DNA from: Aquibacillus kalidii
GTDB lineage: Bacteria; Bacillota; Bacilli; Bacillales; Amphibacillaceae
Reading direction: 5' to 3'
Assembly (NCBI RefSeq): GCF_014280935.1
Contig: NZ_JACLZI010000056.1
Coordinates: 186,001-250,000 of the forward strand
DNA length: 64,000 nucleotides
Shown: positions 36,086 through 44,313 of the stretch, in pieces
How positions within the stretch are numbered: the first letter of the stretch is position 1
How the letters are laid out: each line of letters starts with the position of its first letter
The notes under the pieces: model-generated
Seen by the model: the letters and a program-made list of their open reading frames with translations, nothing else
Databases searched by the model: none
Told to the model about the DNA's origin: nothing
Program-made: the position numbers and the translations under genes

Positions 36086-36352
36086 TTAATTACTTGTATA
36101 AACAATCTTCTTTATCGTTTCTACAGAAAGATAGTATTCATCTGAAATCTCTTCTATTTTCCTTCCATTTTGAAACTGTTTGACAATCTGTCTGTTTCTG
36201 GAGTCGATTTGTTGACGTGCACCTGAACATGATCCCCATTTCCGGCGGGAAGTTCCTTTTTTAGGAATATAGAGCACTTCACCATCTATATATTTCTGAA
36301 TTTCAGCTATCAATTTTTCTGGTAACACTGTAGATGCTTTTGTATAACTCAT
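36086..36352 (-). CDS. CD3324 family HTH-like protein
   Basis: 88 residues. LPEKLIAEIQKYIDGEVLYIPKK near the N-terminus and the C-terminal helix pair KIEEISDEYYLSVETIKKIV (HTH-like) match the CD3324-type family of small putative regulators. ATG 36352 follows AAGGAG, which overlaps the stop of the upstream frame. Confidence 0.78.
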   Translation of the reverse strand: MSYTKASTVLPEKLIAEIQKYIDGEVLYIPKKGTSRRKWGSCSGARQQIDSRNRQIVKQFQNGRKIEEISDEYYLSVETIKKIVYTSN

Positions 36353-36365
36353 ATTAGCCAGCTCC

Positions 36366-36548
36366 TTATTTAGGTTGTTCTTTAACAAGGGCAAAGCCAA
36401 TGGTTAGAAAAGCTCTAAAAGGGCGATTTCTATCATCACCCCATGCAAAGTATCGCCTTTCTAATCTAAGGCTTTGCATAGGGAAATTTGAATATTTGAC
36501 AAGTTTACATTGCTTGTCATATTCATTCACCTCTCTTCTCTCTATCAT
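36366..36548 (-). CDS. short ORF coupled to the CD3324-like gene, doubtful
   Basis: 60-residue frame whose TAA forms part of the next gene's ribosome site, suggesting coupling. An alternative overlapping frame starts with a better ribosome site (GAGGTGA then ATG near 36527) but stops after 21 codons, so a frameshifted gene is possible. Family not recognised. Confidence 0.35.
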   Translation of the reverse strand: MIERREVNEYDKQCKLVKYSNFPMQSLRLERRYFAWGDDRNRPFRAFLTIGFALVKEQPK

Positions 36549-36657
36549 TTATTAACTACTATTATTAATTATACTTTGATAAAGGATAAATTTTCAAAGC
36601 TTTATCTATCAAGTCATTTTTTTATAGTCTCGTATTCTTACTCTTAAAGGTGTCTTA

Positions 36658-37188
36658 TTAACGAAAAACATTAGATGGAACATTAAAAACATTCCACAAT
36701 ATAACTATATAAAACCCAGCAAATATCCATGCTAATACCGGTTTTCTAAAATGAACATATAAAATAGAAAACATAACTAAATTGAATAAAATAGACCACC
36801 ATAAGTTCCAACCGTTATGATATTGAATCAAGTCAAATTTTAAATCTATTATTTCATTAACAGCATAAAGAACTACCCATGAAAGCATATATAGTAATTG
36901 TTTCTGTTTATTCTTAACAGGGAAGTTAGATAAATAAATAAGAATAGTGGACGGATACTTAACTAACATAACAGAGAAGGCAACATGCGTATGCGTTATT
37001 CCTATACTCTCATCTACTTCTGGGGGTGAATATCTCCACATCGGGTAAATGTCTGACAGCAAATATAAATATAAGAGATCTCCAATTACGAAAAACAGAA
37101 ATGTGGAATAATACTTTCTCCAATTTTTCCAGTCTCCCCATTTCCACAATGCAGCTATCCATATAAAAGCATAGATTGAATTAACCAT
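36658..37188 (-). CDS. CBO0543 family membrane protein
   Basis: 176 residues with five helices. WIAALWKWGDWKNWRKYY, then FFVIGDLLYLYLL, YPMWRY and VKYPSTILIYLSNFP are characteristic of CBO0543 proteins. Function unknown. It differs from the members at 14973 and 38527, which carry a DRxR loop. Confidence 0.78.
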   Translation of the reverse strand: MVNSIYAFIWIAALWKWGDWKNWRKYYSTFLFFVIGDLLYLYLLSDIYPMWRYSPPEVDESIGITHTHVAFSVMLVKYPSTILIYLSNFPVKNKQKQLLYMLSWVVLYAVNEIIDLKFDLIQYHNGWNLWWSILFNLVMFSILYVHFRKPVLAWIFAGFYIVILWNVFNVPSNVFR

Positions 37189-37342
37189 TCATTTATAACT
37201 CCTTCTCCATTACAACTATTCAAAGTGTCTCCTAATTAATTGGAAATTAACCAACTATATACAAGAAAACCTCAAAAGTTGTGTAGTGTCTCTGCCTTAG
37301 CCCACTGCGAGTTATGTTTTACTACTTCCTGTTAGATAAAAC

Positions 37343-37385
37343 AAGCCTTACACATTAAAAGATACTCCATTAATGTGTAAGGCTT
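37343..37385 (-). terminator. terminator of the pentapeptide gene
   Basis: AAGCCTTACACATTAA and TTAATGTGTAAGGCTT form a 16-bp stem downstream of the stop at 37449. Confidence 0.75.
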
Positions 37386-37448
37386 TCGATTTTGTAAAAC
37401 TCATCCCTGCATGTTTACTAAATATTGCTATCTTTGAATTCCAGCAAT

Positions 37449-38297
37449 TTAGTCCAACCAGTGTTGAGGAAACCTCAAATGTCCTGGTAGCTTTGTATTC
37501 CGATCACCCTTAGCTGCATTCACTTGAGCTTGCGTAAGGTAAATACTTCCGGTTAACCTAGCACCACCTAAATTCGTGTCTCTCATATCTACACCAATAA
37601 AGTCGCAATTTCTAAGGTCAGCGTTTCTAAGATCAGCTGCAATAAGAATTGCACCTCTTAAGTTACTTCCTCTAAGATTAGCATCTCTTAAGTTTGCACC
37701 GATCAAGTTGCTCATTCTATCTATTTTCATCGCTTTTGTCTGACTATGTTTTTTTCCATTTGCACGCACTATTTCACTAACTTTGGAAAGTAGTTCAGAT
37801 ACATATGCTCGATGACTAGAAACATCTAGTCTTACTATCGAATTTGGACTCATTTCTGTGAGTTGTTCAGTCTCCACTAGTACTTGCTTTAGTTCCTTAT
37901 GTAAAAGGCGCACTTCTTCTATACTAAGTGCTTCTTTTATATAATATAGCATTTCATGAAGCTGTTGCATGATAGGAAAAACGCGAAACATTTCCTCAGC
38001 TAATTCTGAATTATCTCGCCAACTATTTCCACTATACGTCATTTGGGAGACTTTTTGACCCGCTCCAAAGCATTCATATACCGTACAACCTTTGAACCCT
38101 TTATTTCTAAGATTAGTATGAATACTGCAACGATAATCCGTTTGTAAGTTTCTGCATGCCGTGCCCCCGTCCTTATTAAAAGCAAAATCAGAAGACCTAG
38201 CATAAGGCAAAGCAACACAACATAATCCAAAACAGTTTTCACAATCAGCCTGAAAATCCTGCTTGTTCTGACTGTGATTCTCTAATTCTACCGACAC
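37449..38297 (-). CDS. Cys-rich pentapeptide-repeat protein
   Basis: 282 residues. The N-terminus carries clustered cysteines (DCENCFGLCC near 20, then C in TACRN, RCSIH, GCTVYEC), likely a metal site. The middle is helical. The C-terminal ~70 residues are pentapeptide repeats such as ANLRDANLRGSNLRGA, forming a beta-helix stub of two to three turns. Similar Bacillus proteins are known by domain only; a role in DNA-gyrase protection should not be assumed from so few repeats. Ribosome site AGAGGAAG. Confidence 0.82.
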   Translation of the reverse strand: MSVELENHSQNKQDFQADCENCFGLCCVALPYARSSDFAFNKDGGTACRNLQTDYRCSIHTNLRNKGFKGCTVYECFGAGQKVSQMTYSGNSWRDNSELAEEMFRVFPIMQQLHEMLYYIKEALSIEEVRLLHKELKQVLVETEQLTEMSPNSIVRLDVSSHRAYVSELLSKVSEIVRANGKKHSQTKAMKIDRMSNLIGANLRDANLRGSNLRGAILIAADLRNADLRNCDFIGVDMRDTNLGGARLTGSIYLTQAQVNAAKGDRNTKLPGHLRFPQHWLD

Positions 38298-38400
38298 TGT
38301 TACACTTCCTCTTTTATATTCCTAGTTAACTGAAACTATTAGTACATCTATTATAATATCAATTTAATAAATACTATAGTTAGAAACGCGGGAAAAAAGA

Positions 38401-38440
38401 TCAGCTATATTCATTCGACGAGAATGAATATAGCGAAACC
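38401..38440. repeat. inverted repeat GCTATATTCATTC/GAATGAATATAGC
   Basis: A perfect 13-bp stem around GACGA, without a T tract. It may be a terminator for the gene at 38298 upstream region or a dispersed element. Confidence 0.5.
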
Positions 38441-38486
38441 GACAAAGCGTAACGCAGGATCGGTATCTTGTCCATTCCTGTTAGTG

Positions 38487-38523
38487 TTAGCAAGTGGGAC
38501 AAAGGACCTGTCCCAACTTGCTA
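38487..38523 (-). repeat. shortened GGGAC repeat flanked by TAGCAAGT/ACTTGCTA
   Basis: GGGACAAAGGACCTGTCCC (38496-38514) shares the core of the 27-bp family but lacks the outer GTCCC arm; instead the flanks pair with each other. It lies just past the stop at 38527 and may terminate that gene. Confidence 0.65.
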
Positions 38524-38526
38524 AAA

Positions 38527-39081
38527 TTAAGCTTTGTTAGAAACCTTTAGTAACTTGATTAAAATCCATCTCACCAATATTCCAACTAGAATATAATAAA
38601 TAAAAGAGTAAATATATTTCCATTTTATATATAGTACTAATTCTGCCCAATGTGCAAATGGTTCTCCAATGAAAGCAAAAATTAATGCCATACCAATTAA
38701 AGCGATGATAAATGATTTCCACCTATCAAAATATTGATAGATCAGCATAAAGGCGACGGCAACCATTCCAGCATCAAATGCAATCGCCCTATGGCCAAAA
38801 GGCGAAAGTTCAATAGGATAGACCCAAAAACCAAGCTCCTTCCCTATAGAATCCATGTATATCGTAATAAAGGTAATGATCATTCCAAATAATAAAATCT
38901 CTATCATTCTTTTTCGGTCTACTAACAATATCCAAATAATGATGGAAATGAAAAGAAAGAAGCATAAAAGCCACCAGTTCCAAGTAAATAAAGAATAGTC
39001 TAACCAACGTTCTTCGTTTAAATGCTTTGTTTGTTCACGCAGTTGCTCGATTCTTTTAAGCATCTCATAATTTTTCTTCAT
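38527..39081 (-). CDS. CBO0543 family membrane protein
   Basis: 184 residues with about five helices; WNWWLLCFFLFISIIIWILL, LVDRKRMIEILLFG, LGFWVYPIEL and LIYQYFDRWK follow the same order as the paralogue at 14973. ATG 39081 is preferred to TTG 39105. Function unknown. Confidence 0.75.
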   Translation of the reverse strand: MKKNYEMLKRIEQLREQTKHLNEERWLDYSLFTWNWWLLCFFLFISIIIWILLVDRKRMIEILLFGMIITFITIYMDSIGKELGFWVYPIELSPFGHRAIAFDAGMVAVAFMLIYQYFDRWKSFIIALIGMALIFAFIGEPFAHWAELVLYIKWKYIYSFIYYILVGILVRWILIKLLKVSNKA

Positions 39082-39165
39082 ACTGTATAAACATCCCTTT
39101 TTCAATTGGAATACAAGGTCTCAGTTACAGTAGTCCTTCTAACACCTCTCTTGAATCTTCGAGGA

Positions 39166-39633
39166 TTACATAGTTCCCTTCACTTTAGCAACTCCTAAAG
39201 CGTAGTGACTCCAGAGAATGTTCTCAACTAACTCAGCTTGAGTATCCTTACAATCAACAATTAAAATAACCTCCGAATGTTTACCTTTCAGAAGTCTTTT
39301 ATTTTTCTTGATTATCTTCTCAGTAAAAAGGCGAATAATAAATCCGATGGAAAACCCTACGAATGCACCAATCAATCCCCAATATATTGGTCCCCACTCT
39401 AATTCAAAGCCAACGCTCGCCCCAATCACTGAAAAGGCTGTTGCTAGTGCTAAACCTACATCTATAAAAGTGGTCCCATCCGACCTATGAATCGTATCAA
39501 AAACCTTACGTTCCTCCGTGCGGTTATCTAGTGGTACCGCGTAAATACTATCTTTTTTTATCCCCTTTTTCTCTAGCATTGTGATTGCAATTTCCAAAAA
39601 CGCATTGTTCTCAAATGTGGAGAATAGTTGCAT
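39166..39633 (-). CDS. hypothetical membrane protein with two helices
   Basis: 155 residues. A soluble N-terminal part (FSTFENNAFLEIAITMLEKKGI, ferredoxin-like in pattern), two Gly-rich membrane helices (about 60-100), and a soluble C-terminal part ending in WSHYALGVAKVKGTM. ATG 39633 lies 5 nt after the stop of the upstream gene. Family not recognised. Confidence 0.65.
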   Translation of the reverse strand: MQLFSTFENNAFLEIAITMLEKKGIKKDSIYAVPLDNRTEERKVFDTIHRSDGTTFIDVGLALATAFSVIGASVGFELEWGPIYWGLIGAFVGFSIGFIIRLFTEKIIKKNKRLLKGKHSEVILIVDCKDTQAELVENILWSHYALGVAKVKGTM

Positions 39634-39638
39634 AATAG

Positions 39639-40427
39639 TCACTTCACTTTTCGTCCTTTTAAGACTTTGAATTTAGAGTCTTGATATTGCTCTGTTAAAT
39701 ATTTTCGTTGTTCTTTTTCAAATAGTTTATTATTTTCAACTGTTGCCGTAAAGGAATCATAGACTGCAAATCCATACAAAGACGGGAAAAATAACAGCCA
39801 TTCAGGATTTAAGACTTCCGTGGATTTTTCTATATTTCCCCAAAACAAAAACGTTACCGCTTCAAGGGCATGAGATTGATAAAAGAAGACAACAGCCCAG
39901 ATCAAAACAAAAGCTGCCGTTAAAATTCGATGGATATATAATTGACCCAGACCTGGCATAAACAACGACCACACAAAGGATAAAACAGGATTCCTTTTAT
40001 CTAAATAATTTATTTCTAACGGGGAAATAACAAATGAATTAAACTGATGATTCTCTCTTTCTGCTAAAATATACACTTTGTTCAAATCTACTGTGGTCCG
40101 GTAACTATCCCAGATAGCAAAAATATAAACAGGAATATAAATTAAAAGCCACCTAGTGTCGAGTGATGCCCTTGCAAGGTCTATTTTGCCTTGAAATGAA
40201 TAGATCATAGCAAGATTAAGACTCGATTGCACATTAACAATTACTTCCCATATAAATAACAAATATCCTCTTATGTATTTGGATAATAATAAGTGACCAA
40301 ATCCAGGGAATGCTGCACTCCACCAAGCGACAATACATGGATTTCTTAAATGAATTTGGGTTGTACCTAATGTGCTCACGTGCGCATTATAACGTCTTGC
40401 TGTATTGTTATTTTCATAGTTGTTCAT
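39639..40427 (-). CDS. membrane protein made of two homologous halves
   Basis: 262 residues. Residues about 28-118 and 143-233 repeat one plan: NP..., WS..FPGFGHLL / WSLFMPGLGQLY, a helix, a short loop, LDTRWLL / LNPEWLL, a second helix, and WDSYRTTVDLNK / YDSFTATVENNK. This shows an internal duplication with four helices in all. It lies in a run with the genes at 39166 and 40503. Family not recognised; the FPGFGHLLLSKYIRGY segment recalls TM2-type small membrane domains. Confidence 0.72.
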   Translation of the reverse strand: MNNYENNNTARRYNAHVSTLGTTQIHLRNPCIVAWWSAAFPGFGHLLLSKYIRGYLLFIWEVIVNVQSSLNLAMIYSFQGKIDLARASLDTRWLLIYIPVYIFAIWDSYRTTVDLNKVYILAERENHQFNSFVISPLEINYLDKRNPVLSFVWSLFMPGLGQLYIHRILTAAFVLIWAVVFFYQSHALEAVTFLFWGNIEKSTEVLNPEWLLFFPSLYGFAVYDSFTATVENNKLFEKEQRKYLTEQYQDSKFKVLKGRKVK

Positions 40428-40502
40428 TGAAGGTCACCTATAGACTTTTTTTCTTAGGATCCCACATTTTGCTTATTTTATTCAATAATGCTCCAATGAA
40501 GG

Positions 40503-41018
40503 TTATTTGTTTCTTATCATCGCTAACACCTGATAGCCGTCTGATGGTGTACCTCCGTACGCTCCCATCCAATTTGGATATTTCATTGGGATAAATGTGA
40601 CCGCAAACTGCACGAGGAAAAACGTCATGATACTTTGTAAAAGACTATGGCCAAAGGAAGACTGATTCAGCACCAAAAGCATGGCTAATCCTGAAAGAAA
40701 GGAAGCGAATGGTCCACCAAGCAAAAAGATCATTCGCTTCCATAACTTTATCTCTTCTTCCTCCTTAGAATAGGAACAAAAACCAACAAACCCCCACCTG
40801 AAGTGGAGGCGCAATCTACCAATTCTGATATTCTCCTTATTAGAATCATCCCAGTAACCACTTCCGATATGTATTTTGACTATTTCCTTTTTCGTACAAA
40901 GTAGTAACGCTAATGCATGTCCCATCTCATGGATTAATGTACAGCTAGGTATAATGACCAAATAAAATATAATACCGTATAATAGAGAAATGATGACACC
41001 CCCTTCACCTAAAAACAT
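40503..41018 (-). CDS. M50-type site-2 protease-like membrane protein
   Basis: 171 residues. The first helix contains HEMGH (zinc-binding HExxH, about residue 30), and a later PSDGYQ segment supplies the second half of the metal site expected in M50 proteases. A short cytoplasmic region lies between. ATG 41018 lacks a ribosome site while AGGTGAAGGGGGTG sits 10-20 nt inside the ORF, so the real start may be a non-canonical ATC/ATT near codon 9-10. The substrate is unknown. Confidence 0.75.
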   Translation of the reverse strand: MFLGEGGVIISLLYGIIFYLVIIPSCTLIHEMGHALALLLCTKKEIVKIHIGSGYWDDSNKENIRIGRLRLHFRWGFVGFCSYSKEEEEIKLWKRMIFLLGGPFASFLSGLAMLLVLNQSSFGHSLLQSIMTFFLVQFAVTFIPMKYPNWMGAYGGTPSDGYQVLAMIRNK

Positions 41019-41102
41019 ATCTATTTATATTCTACTTAAATTTTCCAATTCCTCCCTTTAATTTCCATAAAGATCTCGGATACTGTAAATTTGATCGCAA
41101 AA

Positions 41103-41134
41103 AACCTACTTAAGATTATTGCCTTAAGTAGGTT
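41103..41134 (-). terminator. terminator of the anti-sigma relic
   Basis: AACCTACTTAAG and CTTAAGTAGGTT form a 12-bp stem with T6 on the minus strand. Confidence 0.8.
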
Positions 41135-41147
41135 CCGGGTAATAATA

Positions 41148-41941
41148 CTATTCGTCTTCATCCCAATTCCACAATTCGACTTCACCTAACTGCTCTCCTT
41201 GAACAAAATCAGCATCTTGTAGTTTTAATAACTCTTTAACTGGACCAGTGACAACGGCTCCATATACGGTAAATCCATTCTCATTTATAAAGTTATATTT
41301 TTCCTGTAAATTCTCAAAGCTTTGGAATTTCTCATAATAGCTGTCTGATTTATTTAAGAGCTCCTTCATATTTTTTAACATTAATCCCTGGCTTTCCATT
41401 ACAGAATCCTCATCCAACCAATAAATCTGAAGAGACCGATTAAATCTTTCGTCGTGGTCAACTCCACCTGTTAATCCAATGACTCCTGAGACCATGATCA
41501 TATTGGAATCACCACTATATCCACTTGGCTCATACTTTTTAAATTCCCCTGTGTACAATGGCATCCAAAGAATATTAATATCATACTCTGATAAATACTC
41601 GATTAACTCGGTTGATTTCATAAAACTAGTAGTAGAAAAAGCTAGTTCTCCTACCGTTCCTTGTGGAAGCATGTCCAGTGTATCCCACACATTGTCTGAA
41701 GTATTAGCATCTAATTTTTTCCCGAACGTGGGTCTTCAGGAAGTGAGAAGGATAATTCACTTAATTGTTGTTGTCCTGGATGGGAATAGTTAATACTAGA
41801 AAAACTCGAGAATAATCGTTTATTAATTTGCGCTTCGCCAATTACAACATCCTCATGTCCTACCTTTTTAATAAGATTATAAGATAATTTCTTCGTACCA
41901 AACATCGTCAATTCTTCTTCCTTGATTGTAAAATCACTACG
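41148..41941 (-). pseudogene. sigma-factor regulator (anti-sigma) gene, frameshifted and 5'-truncated
   Basis: The C-terminal 180 residues look like the C-terminal domain of Bacillus sigma-factor regulators (GELAFSTTSFM, then MVSGVIGLTGG and VYGAVVTGP). The preceding segment SDFTIKEEELTMFGTKKLSY belongs to the same protein but lies in another frame; adding one A to the A6 run (41715-41720 on the plus strand) would join them as SGKKLDANTSDNVWDTL. The N-terminal cytoplasmic and membrane part is missing: two 27-bp repeats occupy that place. No sigma-factor gene is adjacent. Confidence 0.75.
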
Positions 41942-41946
41942 TAAAT

Positions 41947-41973
41947 GGGACAGAGGGTCAGGTCCCTTGTCCC
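41947..41973. repeat. 27-bp palindromic repeat, copy 5
   Basis: GGGACAGAGGGTCAGGTCCC ... GTCCC, at the broken 5' end of the anti-sigma relic and 45 bp from copy 6. Confidence 0.85.
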
Positions 41974-41991
41974 ATTTCTCAAAAGTATTGT

Positions 41992-42018
41992 GGGACGAGG
42001 GACCCGATCCTCTGTCCC
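41992..42018. repeat. 27-bp palindromic repeat, copy 6
   Basis: GGGACGAGGGACCCGATCC ... GTCCC, in opposite orientation to copy 5 and just past the stop of the membrane gene at 42021. Confidence 0.85.
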
Positions 42019-42020
42019 AC

Positions 42021-42443
42021 CTAGATATCATCTTGGCGTTTTTTTCGTAGAAAGTAAATATAAATTACGGGGACAAGGCCACATGCCAATAGGATTCCAC
42101 CCATCAATACCCCATCTAAGACGTTATACCCGTCGGTAATGGAAACAAGAAGTCCAATGACAATAGATATAGCACCAACAACACTTAGAGAAATAACAAG
42201 TCCTCTTTTAGGAGACTTACTCTCCTCCTCATGATCCACACTAATGTTCATGGATAAATAAGCCGTAACGATACCTGTTATCATGAAAACCATCCATAAC
42301 GGATTATCTCTCATGCCATCGAAACCTTTGGTTATCAAGTCATAAGCTAATATCCCGATAATACCGATTGTTTGAATAATGAAGGCAATACGGATGTTTT
42401 TCAAATTCTGTAAAACTAAGCGTTCATCTTTAATCTTTTTCAC
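42021..42443 (-). CDS. membrane protein following an XRE repressor
   Basis: About 140 residues with four helices and a charged cytoplasmic N-terminus. The GTG at 42443 fits the AAAGGGAG ribosome site; ATG 42449 is too close to it. The gene overlaps the end of the XRE gene, so the two are co-translated. Family not recognised. Confidence 0.7.
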   Translation of the reverse strand: MKKIKDERLVLQNLKNIRIAFIIQTIGIIGILAYDLITKGFDGMRDNPLWMVFMITGIVTAYLSMNISVDHEEESKSPKRGLVISLSVVGAISIVIGLLVSITDGYNVLDGVLMGGILLACGLVPVIYIYFLRKKRQDDI

Positions 42444-42648
42444 TCTCATCACTCCCTTTTTCAATCCAAAAAATTTCATCTAAGGTTTTATTAACGGTAT
42501 AACATATATCGAGACACAGCTTTAGTGTAGGATTGTATTTTCCTTTTTCAATTAAACTAATCGTTTGGCGTGTGACACCTATTTTTTCTGCTAATTGTTG
42601 CTGGGTTAAGTTAACTTGGACCCGTGCGATCTTTACGTTATTTTTCAC
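42430..42648 (-). CDS. small XRE-family HTH regulator
   Basis: 72 residues, almost only a helix-turn-helix: LTQQQLAEKIGVTRQTISLIEKGKYNPTL. GTG 42648 follows GAGGGGG. Small repressors of this type often pair with a membrane protein, as here. Confidence 0.88.
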   Translation of the reverse strand: MKNNVKIARVQVNLTQQQLAEKIGVTRQTISLIEKGKYNPTLKLCLDICYTVNKTLDEIFWIEKGSDESEKD

Positions 42649-42671
42649 CGAATGTGTCCCCCTCAATAACA

Positions 42672-42706
42672 TTGTAACATATACATTACATTTTTCAATA
42701 TATATT
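42672..42706 (-). promoter_or_regulatory. promoter with overlapping palindrome for the first XRE cassette
   Basis: On the minus strand TTGAAA, 16 nt, TACAAT. TGTAATGTATATGTTACA (arms TGTAA/TTACA) spans the spacer and -10, a likely autoregulatory operator. Confidence 0.55.
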
Positions 42707-42744
42707 TTACTTTTAACGAAACCACTTTTTATTGAAACACAAAT

Positions 42745-42778
42745 AAGGCATCCCTACCTACCGTAGAAATGCCTTCTT
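42745..42778 (-). terminator. terminator of the second XRE cassette
   Basis: AAGGCATTTCTAC and GTAGGGATGCCTT (minus strand) pair with one G-T. Confidence 0.65.
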
Positions 42779-42798
42779 AATATTGTAAGCTATTCATT

Positions 42799-43182
42799 TT
42801 ATGATCGTTTGGAAAATATGACAAAGGAAAGAAAGACTGTCATCATAGTCAAAGCTGCTAAAATACTAACGACCTGATATCCAGTTAACGTTACGACATT
42901 AAACTGAAATAACCCCATGAATACAAGCATATAGCCCAGAATGAAAAAGTAGCTAATAAACATACCTTTTTCTCTTATTCGCTTTGAACGTTCATCGTTT
43001 TCCTTGAATTGTGGATAAAGATAAGCGTTACAAAACGCCATCACACTAACCCCTAATAATATAACGTCATTTCCATTTGGAAAAACACCCTCCGAGATAG
43101 AAGCAATACTGTAAATAATACTGAATGCTAGAAAGAGAACACCAAATATAATAAATGGTAGTTGCCCTGATTTTTTGCGCAT
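42799..43182 (-). CDS. four-helix membrane protein, paralogue of the gene at 43401
   Basis: 127 residues, four helices, with NDERSKRIREKGM in the central cytoplasmic loop, as in its paralogue (KDERMQYIKQKTM). ATG 43182 follows GGGAGG. DUF2178-like in plan. Last gene of an XRE-led operon. Confidence 0.75.
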   Translation of the reverse strand: MRKKSGQLPFIIFGVLFLAFSIIYSIASISEGVFPNGNDVILLGVSVMAFCNAYLYPQFKENDERSKRIREKGMFISYFFILGYMLVFMGLFQFNVVTLTGYQVVSILAALTMMTVFLSFVIFSKRS

Positions 43183-43201
43183 GGTTTTAACCTCCCATAG
43201 T

Positions 43202-43381
43202 TTATCCATTTAAAATTCCTACTGTAATAACTGCTGAAACAGCTATAACCAACAATATTATTCCGAATTTAAGCTGTCCTTTTTTCGTTAGTTGATTGTT
43301 TTCATCCTTATCATTTCGAATAAATAAATGTGTTATCAGTGTCATAAGTATCAATCCACCAACAATATATAAATCTCGCAT
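43202..43381 (-). CDS. 59-residue membrane protein, third gene of the XRE cassette
   Basis: Begins MRDLYIVGGLILMTLITHLF, has a polar loop with RNDKDENNQLTKKG and a second helix ending VITVGILNG. TGAGGTGAT lies 6 nt before the ATG, and the gene fills the gap between the two larger membrane genes. Family not recognised. Confidence 0.75.
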   Translation of the reverse strand: MRDLYIVGGLILMTLITHLFIRNDKDENNQLTKKGQLKFGIILLVIAVSAVITVGILNG

Positions 43382-43400
43382 ATTATAATCACCTCAAAGT

Positions 43401-43775
43401 TTAAATTCGTTTGGCTACAATTATCCAAATCATCCATATAGTAATGGCGGTTAAACCGATTAAAATTCCTAAGACTTCTTCTGCAGTTACTATAAAAAGA
43501 TTGGTTTGTAACCCAATCATAAGCAGTAATATATACCCAATGATAGCGAACAGCGAGAAGTTCATCGTCTTTTGTTTTATATATTGCATTCGCTCATCCT
43601 TCTGAACCAATTGAGGCTGAAGATAGCCAATAGCAAAACTCATAAATGCTAAACCACCCCAAGATAATATTTCGGAAATCGAAAACGTGTCTGTCATAAC
43701 AAATAAGATCAATCGTACAACGAAAATGAAAAATAAAAGAATACCAATAAAATAGAAACTCTTTCGTGATGCCAT
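43401..43775 (-). CDS. four-helix membrane protein of the XRE cassette
   Basis: 124 residues, four helices, central loop QKDERMQYIKQKTMN. The DER...K motif before helix 3 is shared with the protein at 42799 and, as DELDRHIQAQSAK, with that at 51423. Ribosome site GGGAGG. Probably controlled by the XRE protein directly upstream. Confidence 0.75.
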   Translation of the reverse strand: MASRKSFYFIGILLFFIFVVRLILFVMTDTFSISEILSWGGLAFMSFAIGYLQPQLVQKDERMQYIKQKTMNFSLFAIIGYILLLMIGLQTNLFIVTAEEVLGILIGLTAITIWMIWIIVAKRI

Positions 43776-43802
43776 TTATATCCTCCCAACTCTTGAAAAA
43801 AA

Positions 43803-44009
43803 TTATTTATAGTCATCCTCTTCCAAAATAAAAATGTCTTCCACACTTGTTTGAAAAATTTCTGCAATAATCATCGCTAAAGGTAGAGATGGATTATATC
43901 TGCCCTTTTCAATAGAAATGATAGTTTGCCTGGATACTCCTAATTTTTCTGCCAACTTATCTTGAGATAGGCCATTTTTTTTCCTATGTTCACTTAACTT
44001 ATTTTTCAA
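43803..44009 (-). CDS. small XRE-family HTH regulator
   Basis: About 68 residues: LKNKLSEHRKKNGLSQDKLAEK, then GVSRQTIISIEKGRYNPSL, ending in an acidic tail. TTG 44009 after GAGGTG gives the usual start for this family; GTG 44021 is possible. Paralogous to the regulator at 42430. Confidence 0.88.
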   Translation of the reverse strand: MKNKLSEHRKKNGLSQDKLAEKLGVSRQTIISIEKGRYNPSLPLAMIIAEIFQTSVEDIFILEEDDYK

Positions 44010-44040
44010 AGTAATCACCACCTCTATTCATACACAGGAT

Positions 44041-44098
44041 AATGTAAAGCAAACTTTACGTCAAGTTTACTTTACATTAAGGCAACTTTACATTTTTT
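44041..44098 (-). promoter_or_regulatory. operator/promoter region of the second XRE cassette
   Basis: GTAAAGCAAACTTTAC (44044-44059) is a perfect 6-4-6 palindrome lying between a minus-strand TTGACG (-35) and TATCCT (-10). Two more GTAAAG words (reading minus) lie at about 44069-44074 and 44086-44092, giving three half-sites or more for cooperative binding. Confidence 0.65.
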
Positions 44099-44313
44099 AA
44101 TAAACTTGGACCTTTAATTAATCTAAGCGTTTCTTAAAATATCCAATTATTAACTAGAGCACCTATTAGCAAAGATGTAGTGTTCCTCTTATATTAGTGA
44201 CGAGAACCTTTCCTCTTGTCCCGGTGCAAAAATTAGAAATAAATCATCATGTTTTAACAATATTTAGGCATACTAGGAAAAGTTTATTTTTTCACTTAGA
44301 AGGAGGAAGGACA

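Noticed and set aside
41945-42139. 64-residue plus-strand ORF
   Set aside because: Made up of the two palindromic repeats and antisense to a membrane gene.
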